This document shows positions 34,310-41,517 of a DNA stretch of 41,517 nucleotides, piece by piece (the stretch's first letter is position 1; each line of letters starts with the position of its first letter). Under the pieces are notes generated by a model. It was given only the letters and a program-made list of their open reading frames with translations, made no database searches and had not been told where the DNA came from. Both the position numbers and the translations under genes were made by a program. The stretch comes from an uncultured Pirellula sp. (lineage in GTDB: Bacteria > Planctomycetota > Planctomycetia > Pirellulales > Pirellulaceae). The DNA is taken from positions 1 to 41,517 of the forward strand of contig CAIXME010000078.1 of assembly GCA_903920425.1 (NCBI GenBank), written 5' to 3'.

Positions 34310-34732
34310 CAAATCCTGGAGGCCTGGGCAAAGCAAGTCGGCTGCAATGAGAAGCGCAACGGCATCGTCGGCGGTCTGGATATGAATTTAGGAGGGAGTC
34401 TTGGAAGAGTAGATTGCGTGTCTCGACGGTCTCGAGCCAAGCAACCTGATCAAGTATAGCTACAAGAATGGTGGCGACGCAACAGCCAACGCGCGAACCC
34501 ACAAAGTTCTTGCATCAAAGAAAAACCCTGGATTTTTCCTCAATTCACAGCCACTTGTCCGGCGGTCTTCGATCTGTTTTTGCTATGGTCGTAGCGACGC
34601 CGTATGGGGTACGCGAAGGAACTTAACCGACCGCAATCGGATCCAAGATGGTGTTCGAGGTTGAGTCTGAAACTGCCCGAAGATAGACTTGGTGAAGAAA
34701 CTTTCTTTTCGGATGAGATCGGTCCAACGCCC
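34310..34732. other. Divergent region between rho and the DUF1570 gene
   Basis: About 420 bases. The DUF1570 frame is open from 34604, but the signal peptide starts at 34733, so 34604-34732 is treated as leader. AGGAGGG at 34392-34398 resembles a Shine-Dalgarno sequence but no ORF follows it suitably. No clear intrinsic promoter with correct 17-base spacing was fixed. Confidence 0.4.
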
Positions 34733-36181
34733 ATGCTTAGATTGATGGCCTGTTTTGTAGCGGTTGCTCTGCTGCTGGTGTGTTTTTCGGCAGGTGTGGG
34801 CTACGCCGATTTTGTTGTGTACCGACTCCCCGGCACCAAGCTAGTCACCGTTTTCGAAGGAAAAACAAAAGTGCTCGCGGGGCGACTCGTCGAGTACACC
34901 CATCCAACATTCGGGGCTGTCGCGTTGAGTCTCGACGACGCAGTGATCATCAAAGCCCCAACACGCCAAGAGGAGTTCAAACGTCTCTATCAAAAGGCGA
35001 TGAAGTCAAACCGTGTTCCCGACTTTATTGAGGCTGCCAAACAAGCGATCAAACGTGGTTTGCTCAAAGAGTTCTACGAATGCTGTAGCGCTGCTTACAA
35101 GATTGACCCTCAAAACGAAGTCATCGTTCGGCTCATCGAAGCTCGCAAAAAGGTGAAAGAGCCTCTCGGCGACCCGGCGGCAGTGGAGCGAGGGCTCCGA
35201 GAGACTACGCAACTCAAAAAGATGAAAGTTGCCACCAGTGCACATTACGTTCTGCTACACGACACAAACGACGCCAAGATTGGACGAAAGCGGCAATCTC
35301 GCGCCGAGACAAGGCTCGAATTGCTGGAAACAGTTTACGAATCCTACTTCATGAAGTTTGCCATCGAAGGCGTTGTGCTAGAGCCTCCGAAAGAGCATCT
35401 GGCCGTCTTGCTTTTCGACGACGAAGTTAATTTCCATCGCTATTCCTCGTTGCTTGATCCAGAGTTGACTATGGCCGCAGGTTTTTGGTCTCCCAAAGAC
35501 AACATCGGCGTCTTCTATGATCAAGGGACTACTCCGTCCATGCGGGCGCTTGCACTCGTTTCAGAGGATCTCAAGCGAAAGAAATCCCAATCGAGAGGGA
35601 CCGCCGTTTCTCAGGAAATTGCCCACTTGTCCAATACCTTTGAGCTGCTGGTAAAGGTGTCTAGAGAAGAGTCCGATGTGGAAGTCGTCTCTCACGAGGC
35701 AACTCACCAATTGGCTGGGAATACAGGACTGATGCCACGCGGCAAGATTGGTGCACGCTGGGCTCATGAGGGGCTAGCCAGCTACTTCGAAACACCTGCG
35801 GGAGCAGGATGGGGAGGAATAGGCGCGGTGAACGAGACCCGGCTCAAAGACTATTGGACTATCGCTCGCGATCCCTCCCGATCCGAGATTGAATGGGTGA
35901 TCTCCGACGAACTCTTCTATCGTGCGAAAGATCAAAATCAAGCAGTCGAGGCATACGGACAAGCGTGGGCACTAACTTATTTTTTGATGGAAACGAGATT
36001 CGAGAAACTCATTGAATACTATCGGGAATGTGCCCAGTTGGAAGACGACGCAACTCCTCGCGCACGAGTTGACCTGTTTCAAAGAGTGTTCGGTGACCTG
36101 CGGGCTTTCGAGCGCGAGTTTCACAGGTATATGACGACGCTCAAGACCGATCTGGATCGTATTCGGGATGCATCCAAGTAG
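34733..36181 (+). CDS. Exported HExxH protein (DUF1570-type), putative metallopeptidase
   Basis: About 482 aa from ATG 34733 with signal peptide MLRLMACFVAVALLLVCFS. The middle contains KVATSAHYVLLHDTNDA (about 205) and an ETVYESYFMKFAI helix. The zinc motif H321-E322-A-T-H325 lies in VVSHEATHQLAG, with a downstream Glu in WAHEGLASYFE (E346). This HExxH + E spacing is the gluzincin pattern shared with DUF1570 planctomycete proteins, so a metallopeptidase role is inferred; the substrate is unknown. An N-terminal part after the signal reads like a beta domain (FVVYRLPGTKLVTVFEGKT). It is divergent from rho and convergent with rpsG. No partner gene. Confidence 0.82.
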   Translation: MLRLMACFVAVALLLVCFSAGVGYADFVVYRLPGTKLVTVFEGKTKVLAGRLVEYTHPTFGAVALSLDDAVIIKAPTRQEEFKRLYQKAMKSNRVPDFIEAAKQAIKRGLLKEFYECCSAAYKIDPQNEVIVRLIEARKKVKEPLGDPAAVERGLRETTQLKKMKVATSAHYVLLHDTNDAKIGRKRQSRAETRLELLETVYESYFMKFAIEGVVLEPPKEHLAVLLFDDEVNFHRYSSLLDPELTMAAGFWSPKDNIGVFYDQGTTPSMRALALVSEDLKRKKSQSRGTAVSQEIAHLSNTFELLVKVSREESDVEVVSHEATHQLAGNTGLMPRGKIGARWAHEGLASYFETPAGAGWGGIGAVNETRLKDYWTIARDPSRSEIEWVISDELFYRAKDQNQAVEAYGQAWALTYFLMETRFEKLIEYYRECAQLEDDATPRARVDLFQRVFGDLRAFEREFHRYMTTLKTDLDRIRDASK

Positions 36182-36641
36182 AAGACTCCTTCACGTCATT
36201 GATGCAGCAACGGCATGTTAATTATGCGAGCTACCGGCTCGTGCTCAATGATATCAGGCTTGCAATCGAAGGTGTGGTGAGTGCACGAGCACTAGCCTTA
36301 GCACGAAAATTCATTGGCTTCCAATGGTGCTCGAATCGATCGATGCCGTATGCTTCCGCAATTCAGCTGAGAGCAAGGAGCTGGGGCCCTCGTTTATGAA
36401 AACGCCGATTTAATCACGAACCGACGCTTAGTTTTAAACTCTGCTATTTCTAATTTGTCCCAGGGATCGATACCTCGTGTGCTGGAGCGGTGAGGCACCG
36501 GAGTTCCTGTAGCAAGGATTTCAGTCCAGAATGGCCAGCACACGTTTTCCATGTGCAGTTCATTCAGGCATTGAAGACTCTCGCTCGATGGGCTGCGGTT
36601 AGAAACTTGGGGTGTGGATGCGATGGATGCGGCTAGCCAAT
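36182..36641. other. Intergenic region, no gene recognised
   Basis: About 460 bases between convergent genes. A 66-codon ORF at 36199-36399 has no recognisable domain and is not accepted. No member of the palindromic repeats was seen here, unlike the other two large convergent gaps. Confidence 0.4.
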
Positions 36642-36670
36642 AAAAAAACCCGCTCTTGCGGAGCGGGTTT
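36642..36670 (-). terminator. Rho-independent terminator of rpsL-rpsG
   Basis: On the minus strand AAACCCGCTC (revcomp of 36661-36670), loop CGCAA and GAGCGGGTTT (revcomp of 36646-36655) form a perfect 10-bp stem with a 5-base loop. It is followed by seven T's at the stem base and beyond (36648-36642), then ATT. It lies 46 bases past the rpsG stop. Confidence 0.93.
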
Positions 36671-36715
36671 CTGTGAATTTGTGGTTCGCATGAAGCGAGC
36701 CAGGTTTGCTCAAAC

Positions 36716-37186
36716 TTACCAGGCGAAGTGAGCGAATGCCTTGTTGGCGTCTGCCATGCGGTGTGTGTTTTCTCGCTTGGTGATCGCTGTGCCTTCTTTG
36801 CGATAAGCGGCCATCAACTCGTCGGCTAGCTTTTGATGTGTAGCGCGGCCTTTTTTGTCGCGAACTGCTGCAAGAACCCAACGAAACGCAAGGCTTTGCT
36901 GGCGATTCTTGTTAACTTGCATTGGGACTTGGTATGAAGCACCACCGACTCGCTTCGATCGCACTTCGATGTAAGGCTTCACGTTCTCAATCGCTTGCTC
37001 GAAAACTTCGATTGCCGGACGGTCTTTGATCTTTTCAGCGATCTCTTCCAGTGCGTTGTAGAAAACGCCTTGAGCAGTCGATTTCTTTCCGTCGTACATC
37101 AAGCAATTGATGAACTTGGATGCAAGCATCGAGTTGAATCGAGGATCAGGACGCAGGCTTGTGCGGGAAGCGGTAATTTTACCCAT
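36716..37186 (-). CDS. rpsG: 30S ribosomal protein S7
   Basis: A 156-aa S7, the usual bacterial length. Motifs: [76 protein letters not shown], and ending [21 protein letters not shown]7 nucleates assembly of the 30S head and contacts mRNA at the exit channel. The start ATG at 37186 has no strong Shine-Dalgarno. The gene follows rpsL by 51 bases and is followed directly by a strong terminator, so the transcript ends here. In many bacteria fusA and tuf follow; here they do not. Autoregulation by S7 of the intercistronic region is known in E. coli but cannot be read here. Confidence 0.97.
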   Translation of the reverse strand: MGKITASRTSLRPDPRFNSMLASKFINCLMYDGKKSTAQGVFYNALEEIAEKIKDRPAIEVFEQAIENVKPYIEVRSKRVGGASYQVPMQVNKNRQQSLAFRWVLAAVRDKKGRATHQKLADELMAAYRKEGTAITKRENTHRMADANKAFAHFAW

Positions 37187-37237
37187 AGTTTAGGAACTAG
37201 TGCTTGACTTAAAAAACGTGGAGTAACGAGGGGAAAA

Positions 37238-37606
37238 CTACGCCTTCTTGGCGCCGTAACGACTGCGGGATTGTTTCCGACCGGTAACGCCGAGCGTATC
37301 ACGGCAACCGCGAACCACTTGATAGCGAACCCCTGGAAGATCGCGAACACGACCACCGCGAACGAGAACAATCGAGTGCTCTTGTAGGTTGTGGCCTTCG
37401 CCTGGAATGTAAACGGTGACTTCTTTGCCGTTGCTCAACCGTACCCGGGTGATCTTTCGGAGAGCCGAGTTCGGCTTCTTTGGAGTCATCGTTCTAACAA
37501 GCAAGCAAACGCCTTGCTTTTGAGGGCATTGCTCAAGGACGGGACTCTTTGTTCCCTTGCGTTGAACGACGCGGTTTTTTCGAACCAATTGGTTAATAGT
37601 TGGCAT
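37238..37606 (-). CDS. rpsL: 30S ribosomal protein S12
   Basis: A 122-aa S12. It begins [19 protein letters not shown] and contains [79 protein letters not shown], and ends [10 protein letters not shown], all in the family's normal order. S12 sits at the decoding centre; Lys in TPKKPNS and in the [10 protein letters not shown] loop (the streptomycin-resistance regions) look wild type. The start is ATG 37606. It is followed by rpsG after 51 bases and preceded on the same strand by tRNA-Leu after 68 bases, so one transcript may include all three. Confidence 0.97.
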   Translation of the reverse strand: MPTINQLVRKNRVVQRKGTKSPVLEQCPQKQGVCLLVRTMTPKKPNSALRKITRVRLSNGKEVTVYIPGEGHNLQEHSIVLVRGGRVRDLPGVRYQVVRGCRDTLGVTGRKQSRSRYGAKKA

Positions 37607-37674
37607 ACGGAATCAAAATCGTCTTGCGAACAAAAGGTAGTAACTAAATCCTAATCTATCGACAAACTGGCAAG

Positions 37675-37759
37675 TACCAAAGGTGGGAATCGAACCCACA
37701 CGTCTGTTAAGGACACTGGATTTTGAGTCCAGCGCGTCTGCCGATTCCGCCACTTTGGC
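37675..37759 (-). tRNA. tRNA-Leu (anticodon CAA)
   Basis: On the minus strand GCCAAAG at 37759-37753 pairs with CTTTGGT near the 3' end (one G-T pair at the tip), with discriminator A at 37675. The anticodon arm is CTGGA, loop CTCAAAA, TCCAG, giving anticodon CAA for Leu codon UUG. A long variable arm (TGTCCTTAACAGACGT) and T arm GTGGG-TTCGATT-CCCAC are typical of class II tRNA-Leu. CCA is not encoded. It lies 68 bases upstream of rpsL in the same direction. Confidence 0.96.
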
Positions 37760-38433
37760 AAATAACGTCAGCAGTCGACAAATTTGGGATAAGAAGTTTA
37801 CTAGCGACCTGGCCGTTTGGACAAGTCCAACCAGGATTTTTCGCCTAAATTCCTTCCGCCAACTCGAACCTACTCATGGATCTGGTCTCCGGCCCTGTGC
37901 CGCACGCACTCGCCGCATTCCATCTGGGTTGCAAAGAAGGTAAACCTGCTGTCGTCATTTGTCCCAATCATTCTTGTGAATATATGCGGTTTTTTTCTTG
38001 GACCTGATTATTGTTGGACGAAGTTTTTGGATCGATGCGAATACACCGTTTTTGCATCGACGTTTTGTCGAAAAGGAGTTCAGAATCAGTTGTCCTCACC
38101 ACCCAGAATGACCAGATTGGTATCGTTGTGATGCAGTGGCGCAGTCAATTTGAATTCAAGCTGTGATTTGGCAATGGGGCCGAAAAGTCCACCTTGCGCA
38201 ATTTTTCCAGCGGAAACACGCTCCTACACCATTCCAAAGCCCCTTGGCCCACGTTTTGCATCAGAAAACAGATAATCCGCTAGCCTTCGATGTATTCACC
38301 GGGCAAAACCGCAATGAATAAAAAAGTGGAGCGTAACTGAGATGCGACGTATATCCGCAACTCAATCGCTTGACCACAATAGAGTGCTAGCAAATTTCTC
38401 TCCAGACATACACAAAGGCAAACAGAGGAAGTC
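37760..38433. other. Intergenic region, no gene recognised
   Basis: About 670 bases between the tRNA (minus) and cphA (plus). A 104-codon plus-strand ORF at 37817-38131 shows no domain and poor start context, and is not accepted. The region should contain the promoters for both sides. AGAGGAAG directly precedes the cphA ATG. Confidence 0.4.
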
Positions 38434-41133
38434 ATGCAGATTCTCAAGGTAAATAAACTCCGAGGTCCGAACATTTGGGCGAATTTCCCAGTGCTCGAAG
38501 CTTGGGTCGACCTGGAAGAACTCAAAGATACTTCTTCGGAAATGATTCCGGGGTTCAACGAACGACTGATGGCATGGTTGCCAACAATGGTCGAACATCG
38601 CTGCAGCGTGGGTGAGCGCGGCGGTTTCTTTGTGCGTTTGCGCCGAGGAACCTATATGGCGCACATCCTTGAACACGTGACTCTCGAGTTACAATCCTTG
38701 GCCGGCACGCCTGTGGGCTACGGTCGAGCACGTGAATCAAATGTAGATGGCATCTACAAGGTCGCCATAGCTTACAAAGAAGAGAAGCTCGGCTTGGCAT
38801 GCATCGACAAGGCATTTGAGTTGATCCTCGCGGCGGTACACGACACGCCGTTCGATATCGATGCAGAAGTTGCCGCGCTCAAGAACTATGCATATGAAGT
38901 TTGCCTCGGGCCAAGCACGCGTGCCATTGTGGATGCCGCGAAAGCACGTGGCATTCCATGGCGACGATTGAACGAAGGCAGTCTCGTACAGCTCGGCTAT
39001 GGACAGCACCAGCGCCGCATTTGCACCGCAGAAGCGGACAGCACCAGTGCGATCGCTGAATCGATTGCACAAGATAAAGATTTGACCCGGATGTTGCTGA
39101 AGACCATCGGAGTTCCTACTCCTGAAGGCCGGCCTGTCGAAAGTGTTGAAGACGCTTGCGAGGCTGCCGAAGATATTGGATACCCTGTCGTGGTAAAACC
39201 TCAGTACGGCAACCATGGCCGAGGTGTTGCAACCAATCTCCAGGATCGTCAACAAGTAGAAGCTGCGTATTTAGCTGCTCGCGAAGAGGGAAGCTCGATC
39301 ATTTGCGAACGCCATGCACCGGGTGATGATTACCGCGTGCTTGTGATCGGTGGCAAGATGGTGGCTGCTGCTCGTCGTGAACCAGCGCACGTAATTGGCG
39401 ATGGGCAATCGACCGTGCAGCAACTAATTGATGTGGTCAATCAAGACCCACGACGAAGCGATGGCCACAGCACTTCGTTGAGCATGATCAAAATCGATGC
39501 GGTGGCTCTCGGTGTTTTGCTTGAACAAGGTCTCACGCCAGACACTATCGCGCCTCTGAACAAAAAGGTTCTCATTCGCCGAAATGCCAACCTCAGCACT
39601 GGTGGAACAGCGGCAGACGTCACTGATTTAGTGCATCCCGATGTGGCGCGTCAATGTGTTGAAGCAGCACGCGTGATTGGATTGGACATCGCCGGCGTGG
39701 ACGTTGTTGCCCAAGACATTACACAACCACTCCAAGGCCAGCGCGGAGTTATCGTCGAAGTGAACGCAGGGCCAGGTTTGCGTATGCACATCGAACCTTC
39801 GTCTGGATTGCCACGACCTGTTGGTCAAGCGATCATCGACATGATGTATCCAGAAGAGCAAACCGGTCGTGTTCCGATAGTGAGTGTTACCGGTGTAAAC
39901 GGAAAGACGACGACCACGCGTCTGATAGCCCACATGGTTTCTTGCAGCGGCAAAAAAGTCGGCATGACTTGTACCGACGGCATCTACATCGCTGGTCGCC
40001 GAATCGATTCGGGTGACTGCAGCGGGCCACAAAGCGCACGTGCGGTTCTCATGAACCCGTCCGTGGAAGCGGCTGTGTTGGAGACAGCTCGAGGTGGTAT
40101 TTTGCGAGAAGGACTCGGGTTCGATATGTGTGATGTTGGCGTCGTAACCAACATCGGCGAAGGTGACCATCTTGGTCTCGCTGACATTGAAACGCTGGAG
40201 CAACTATCCAAAGTCAAACGTTGCATCATCGAAGCGGTGCACAAGAATGGTTACGGCGTTCTGAAAGCCAACGACCCATTGACCGCTGAAATGGCTGAGA
40301 AGTGCAAAGGTGCAGTCGTGTTTTTTGCGATCGATGGTCTTGATCCGGTTTTGAGCGCTCATCGCGCTAAAGGCGGACGAGGAGCATTCGTTCGCGACAA
40401 TGCGGTGATGCTTGCCGAAGGAGATGCTGAGTTTGTTCTGCTCTCGCTGGATCGCGTTCCATTGACCCACAACGGTCGCATCGGGTTCCAAGTAGAAAAT
40501 GTACTTGCTGCCGCGGCTGCTTGTTGGGCACTAGGAATGCCTTGCGAACAGATTCGACTTGGTTTGGAGTCGTTCTCCTCGCACATGGACAAGGTACCTG
40601 GTCGATTCAACTTGATGGAGATTCACGGCGCTACTGTGGTAGTAGACTATGGTCACAACCAATCGTCCTTGCTCGCCATCGCAGAGACGCTAGACCAGTT
40701 TCCGCACCCAAGCCGCACTGTCATCTACTCCGCTGCTGGCGATCGTCGCGATGTCGATATGATTCGCCAAGGTGAGATTCTGGCCGACCATTTCGATCGG
40801 ATCATTCTTTACGAAGACCAGTACCTGCGAGGCCGCCAACCAGGCGAAATCATGGGGCTGTTCAAGCAAGGAATGGATGGCGGCAAACGCGTCAAGGAAA
40901 TTCATGAAGTTCAAGGCTGGCAGAACGCAGTCGACCGAGCGCTCAAGCTGATTCGAAAAGGTGAGTTTCTGTTGATGCAAGCGGACGTGATCGACGAGGC
41001 TGTGCAATACCTGCATCATTCGATCAAGCACGAAAGTCTAGGACGAGAAATCGATCTGGATGCTGCTATCCAAACGCCGGATGCTCCCACTCAGACCAAC
41101 GTCGCACCGGAATCCAAGTCGCGATCCCACTGA
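38434..41133 (+). CDS. cphA: Cyanophycin synthetase
   Basis: An 899-aa CphA1-type enzyme. The N-terminal domain (about 1-160) begins KVNKLRGPNIWANFPVLEAW and includes HILEHVTLELQSLAGTPVGYG. The ATP-grasp domain (about 215-470) has GYPVVVKPQYGNHGRGVATN and the metal site EVNAGPGLRMH. The Mur ligase-like domain (about 480 on) has P-loop VSVTGVNGKTTTTRL (residues about 484-498), TARGGILREGLGF and VVDYGHNQSSL. The protein polymerises Asp and Arg into cyanophycin granules, ATP-dependently. Length and domain order match the cyanobacterial enzyme. AGAGGAAG lies about five bases before the ATG. No cyanophycinase or isoaspartyl dipeptidase gene is in the window. The C-terminal 35 residues are variable and Pro/Thr/Ser-rich. 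Confidence 0.96.
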   Translation: MQILKVNKLRGPNIWANFPVLEAWVDLEELKDTSSEMIPGFNERLMAWLPTMVEHRCSVGERGGFFVRLRRGTYMAHILEHVTLELQSLAGTPVGYGRARESNVDGIYKVAIAYKEEKLGLACIDKAFELILAAVHDTPFDIDAEVAALKNYAYEVCLGPSTRAIVDAAKARGIPWRRLNEGSLVQLGYGQHQRRICTAEADSTSAIAESIAQDKDLTRMLLKTIGVPTPEGRPVESVEDACEAAEDIGYPVVVKPQYGNHGRGVATNLQDRQQVEAAYLAAREEGSSIICERHAPGDDYRVLVIGGKMVAAARREPAHVIGDGQSTVQQLIDVVNQDPRRSDGHSTSLSMIKIDAVALGVLLEQGLTPDTIAPLNKKVLIRRNANLSTGGTAADVTDLVHPDVARQCVEAARVIGLDIAGVDVVAQDITQPLQGQRGVIVEVNAGPGLRMHIEPSSGLPRPVGQAIIDMMYPEEQTGRVPIVSVTGVNGKTTTTRLIAHMVSCSGKKVGMTCTDGIYIAGRRIDSGDCSGPQSARAVLMNPSVEAAVLETARGGILREGLGFDMCDVGVVTNIGEGDHLGLADIETLEQLSKVKRCIIEAVHKNGYGVLKANDPLTAEMAEKCKGAVVFFAIDGLDPVLSAHRAKGGRGAFVRDNAVMLAEGDAEFVLLSLDRVPLTHNGRIGFQVENVLAAAAACWALGMPCEQIRLGLESFSSHMDKVPGRFNLMEIHGATVVVDYGHNQSSLLAIAETLDQFPHPSRTVIYSAAGDRRDVDMIRQGEILADHFDRIILYEDQYLRGRQPGEIMGLFKQGMDGGKRVKEIHEVQGWQNAVDRALKLIRKGEFLLMQADVIDEAVQYLHHSIKHESLGREIDLDAAIQTPDAPTQTNVAPESKSRSH

Positions 41134-41167
41134 TCTCACTGATCGAAACGCCTACAACAATTTACCG

Positions 41168-41188
41168 CCAGGTCCATTTCGGACCTGG
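41168..41188. terminator. Hairpin after cphA
   Basis: CCAGGTCC (41168-41175), loop ATTTC, GGACCTGG (41181-41188): a perfect 8-bp stem, 34 bases after the cphA stop. No T-run follows, so it may act as a weak terminator or RNA stabiliser. Confidence 0.5.
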
Positions 41189-41211
41189 TGTTCCTCGTTC
41201 GTAATCTGCTC

Positions 41212-41235
41212 AATAGGCTCTTCTTTTAGCCTATT
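41212..41235. terminator. Second hairpin between convergent genes
   Basis: AATAGGCT (41212-41219) and AGCCTATT (41228-41235) form a perfect 8-bp stem with loop CTTCTTTT. It is followed on the plus strand by TATTG. Placed between the convergent stops at 41133 and 41263, it may serve both transcripts. Confidence 0.5.
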
Positions 41236-41262
41236 TATTGGCTTGCCAATTTGCTGGCTCAC

Positions 41263-41517
41263 CTATTTCCGTGCACAAGACGCTTGATGCTCTAACATCG
41301 TAGCGACCAGCGACGTCCAGCCCGTTTGATGACTGGCTCCTAGGCCGCGACCGTTGTCTCCGTGAAAGTACTCGTAAAAGAGAACGAGATCTTCCCAGTT
41401 TTTGTTTTCCGAGTATTGCAATTCGTCGCCATGGCATGGCCTTCTGCCTTGCTCGTCTTTCTTAAACAACGTGACCAATCGCCGTTCTATTTCGTCAGCA
41501 ACTTGCTTCAGATTTAG
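41263..41517 (-). CDS. MGH1-like / GH63-type glycoside hydrolase, C-terminal fragment (5' end outside window)
   Basis: The minus-strand frame is open to the window edge and ends at a stop at 41263-41265. The visible 84 residues include VADEIERRLVTLFKKDEQGR, RPCHGDELQYSENKNWEDL and YFHGDNGRGLGASHQTGWTS. The FYEYFHGDNGRGLGASHQTGWT core is a recognisable C-terminal signature of bacterial MGH1-like/GH63 family glucosidases ((alpha/alpha)6 barrel), acting on alpha-glucans or mannosylglycerate/glucosylglycerate. The substrate cannot be assigned from this end alone. Start and most domains lie beyond 41517. It converges with cphA. Confidence 0.82.
   Translation of the reverse strand, partial: LNLKQVADEIERRLVTLFKKDEQGRRPCHGDELQYSENKNWEDLVLFYEYFHGDNGRGLGASHQTGWTSLVATMLEHQASCARK

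Noticed and set aside
37817-38131. 104-codon ORF between tRNA-Leu and cphA
   Set aside because: No domain, no ribosome site, composition unlike neighbouring genes, and it lies in a region expected to hold promoters.

Overview
The window looks like a chromosomal segment of a Planctomycetota bacterium, most probably a Pirellulaceae (Rhodopirellula-like) member. This is inferred from gene content: an ECF sigma factor overlapping a Ser/Thr kinase with an N-terminal HxxxCxxC zinc finger and long C-terminal repeats, secreted fusions of a sugar-dehydrogenase propeller with cytochrome c, a DUF1570-type protein, a Gly/Met-tailed STN-domain protein, frequent TTG/GTG starts, rpsL-rpsG without fusA, and a lipid A/heptosyltransferase cluster. 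No phage, integrase, transposase, CRISPR array or rRNA was seen.

Layout. 1-154: 3' end of PEP carboxylase. 155-859: a gene-free block of palindromic dispersed repeats. 860-4706 (minus): ankyrin protein and overlapping sirtuin, an unknown 298-aa protein, and a flavodoxin-fold protein. 5002-6895: a MarR regulator with a well-formed promoter and a perfect 16-bp palindrome at the predicted transcription start, then a secreted esterase. 7394-11814: two secreted proteins, a propeller/PKD/cytochrome c/CBM fusion and an unknown protein. 11884-13926 (minus): PhyH-type dioxygenase and an orphan AAA ATPase. 14274-15896: exported protein with two STN-like domains. 15934-16785 (minus): RIO kinase. 17254-20441: ECF sigma factor and receptor-like kinase. 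20455-22017 (minus): photolyase/cryptochrome.

22361-25397 is an envelope block (GT9 heptosyltransferase, lpxD, lpxI). 25596-28496 is an ABC exporter-type operon (ATPase, permease, second ATPase). A second site of the same palindromic repeats follows (28520-28901). 28969-34309 (minus) carries rho, ribH and carB in one direction. 34733-36181 encodes an exported HExxH protein of DUF1570 type. 36642-37759 (minus) holds tRNA-Leu(CAA), rpsL, rpsG and a strong terminator. 38434-41133 is cyanophycin synthetase, and the window ends inside a gene encoding the C-terminus of an MGH1-like/GH63-type glycoside hydrolase.

Most genes are core or typical planctomycete accessory functions. The items most worth follow-up are the sigma/kinase pair with its approximately ten LRR-like repeats, the repeat elements shared by two convergent gene junctions, the MarR operator, the STN protein without a secretin pore, and the unknown secreted protein beside the cytochrome fusion. 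All assignments come from reading motifs by eye; no database search was run.
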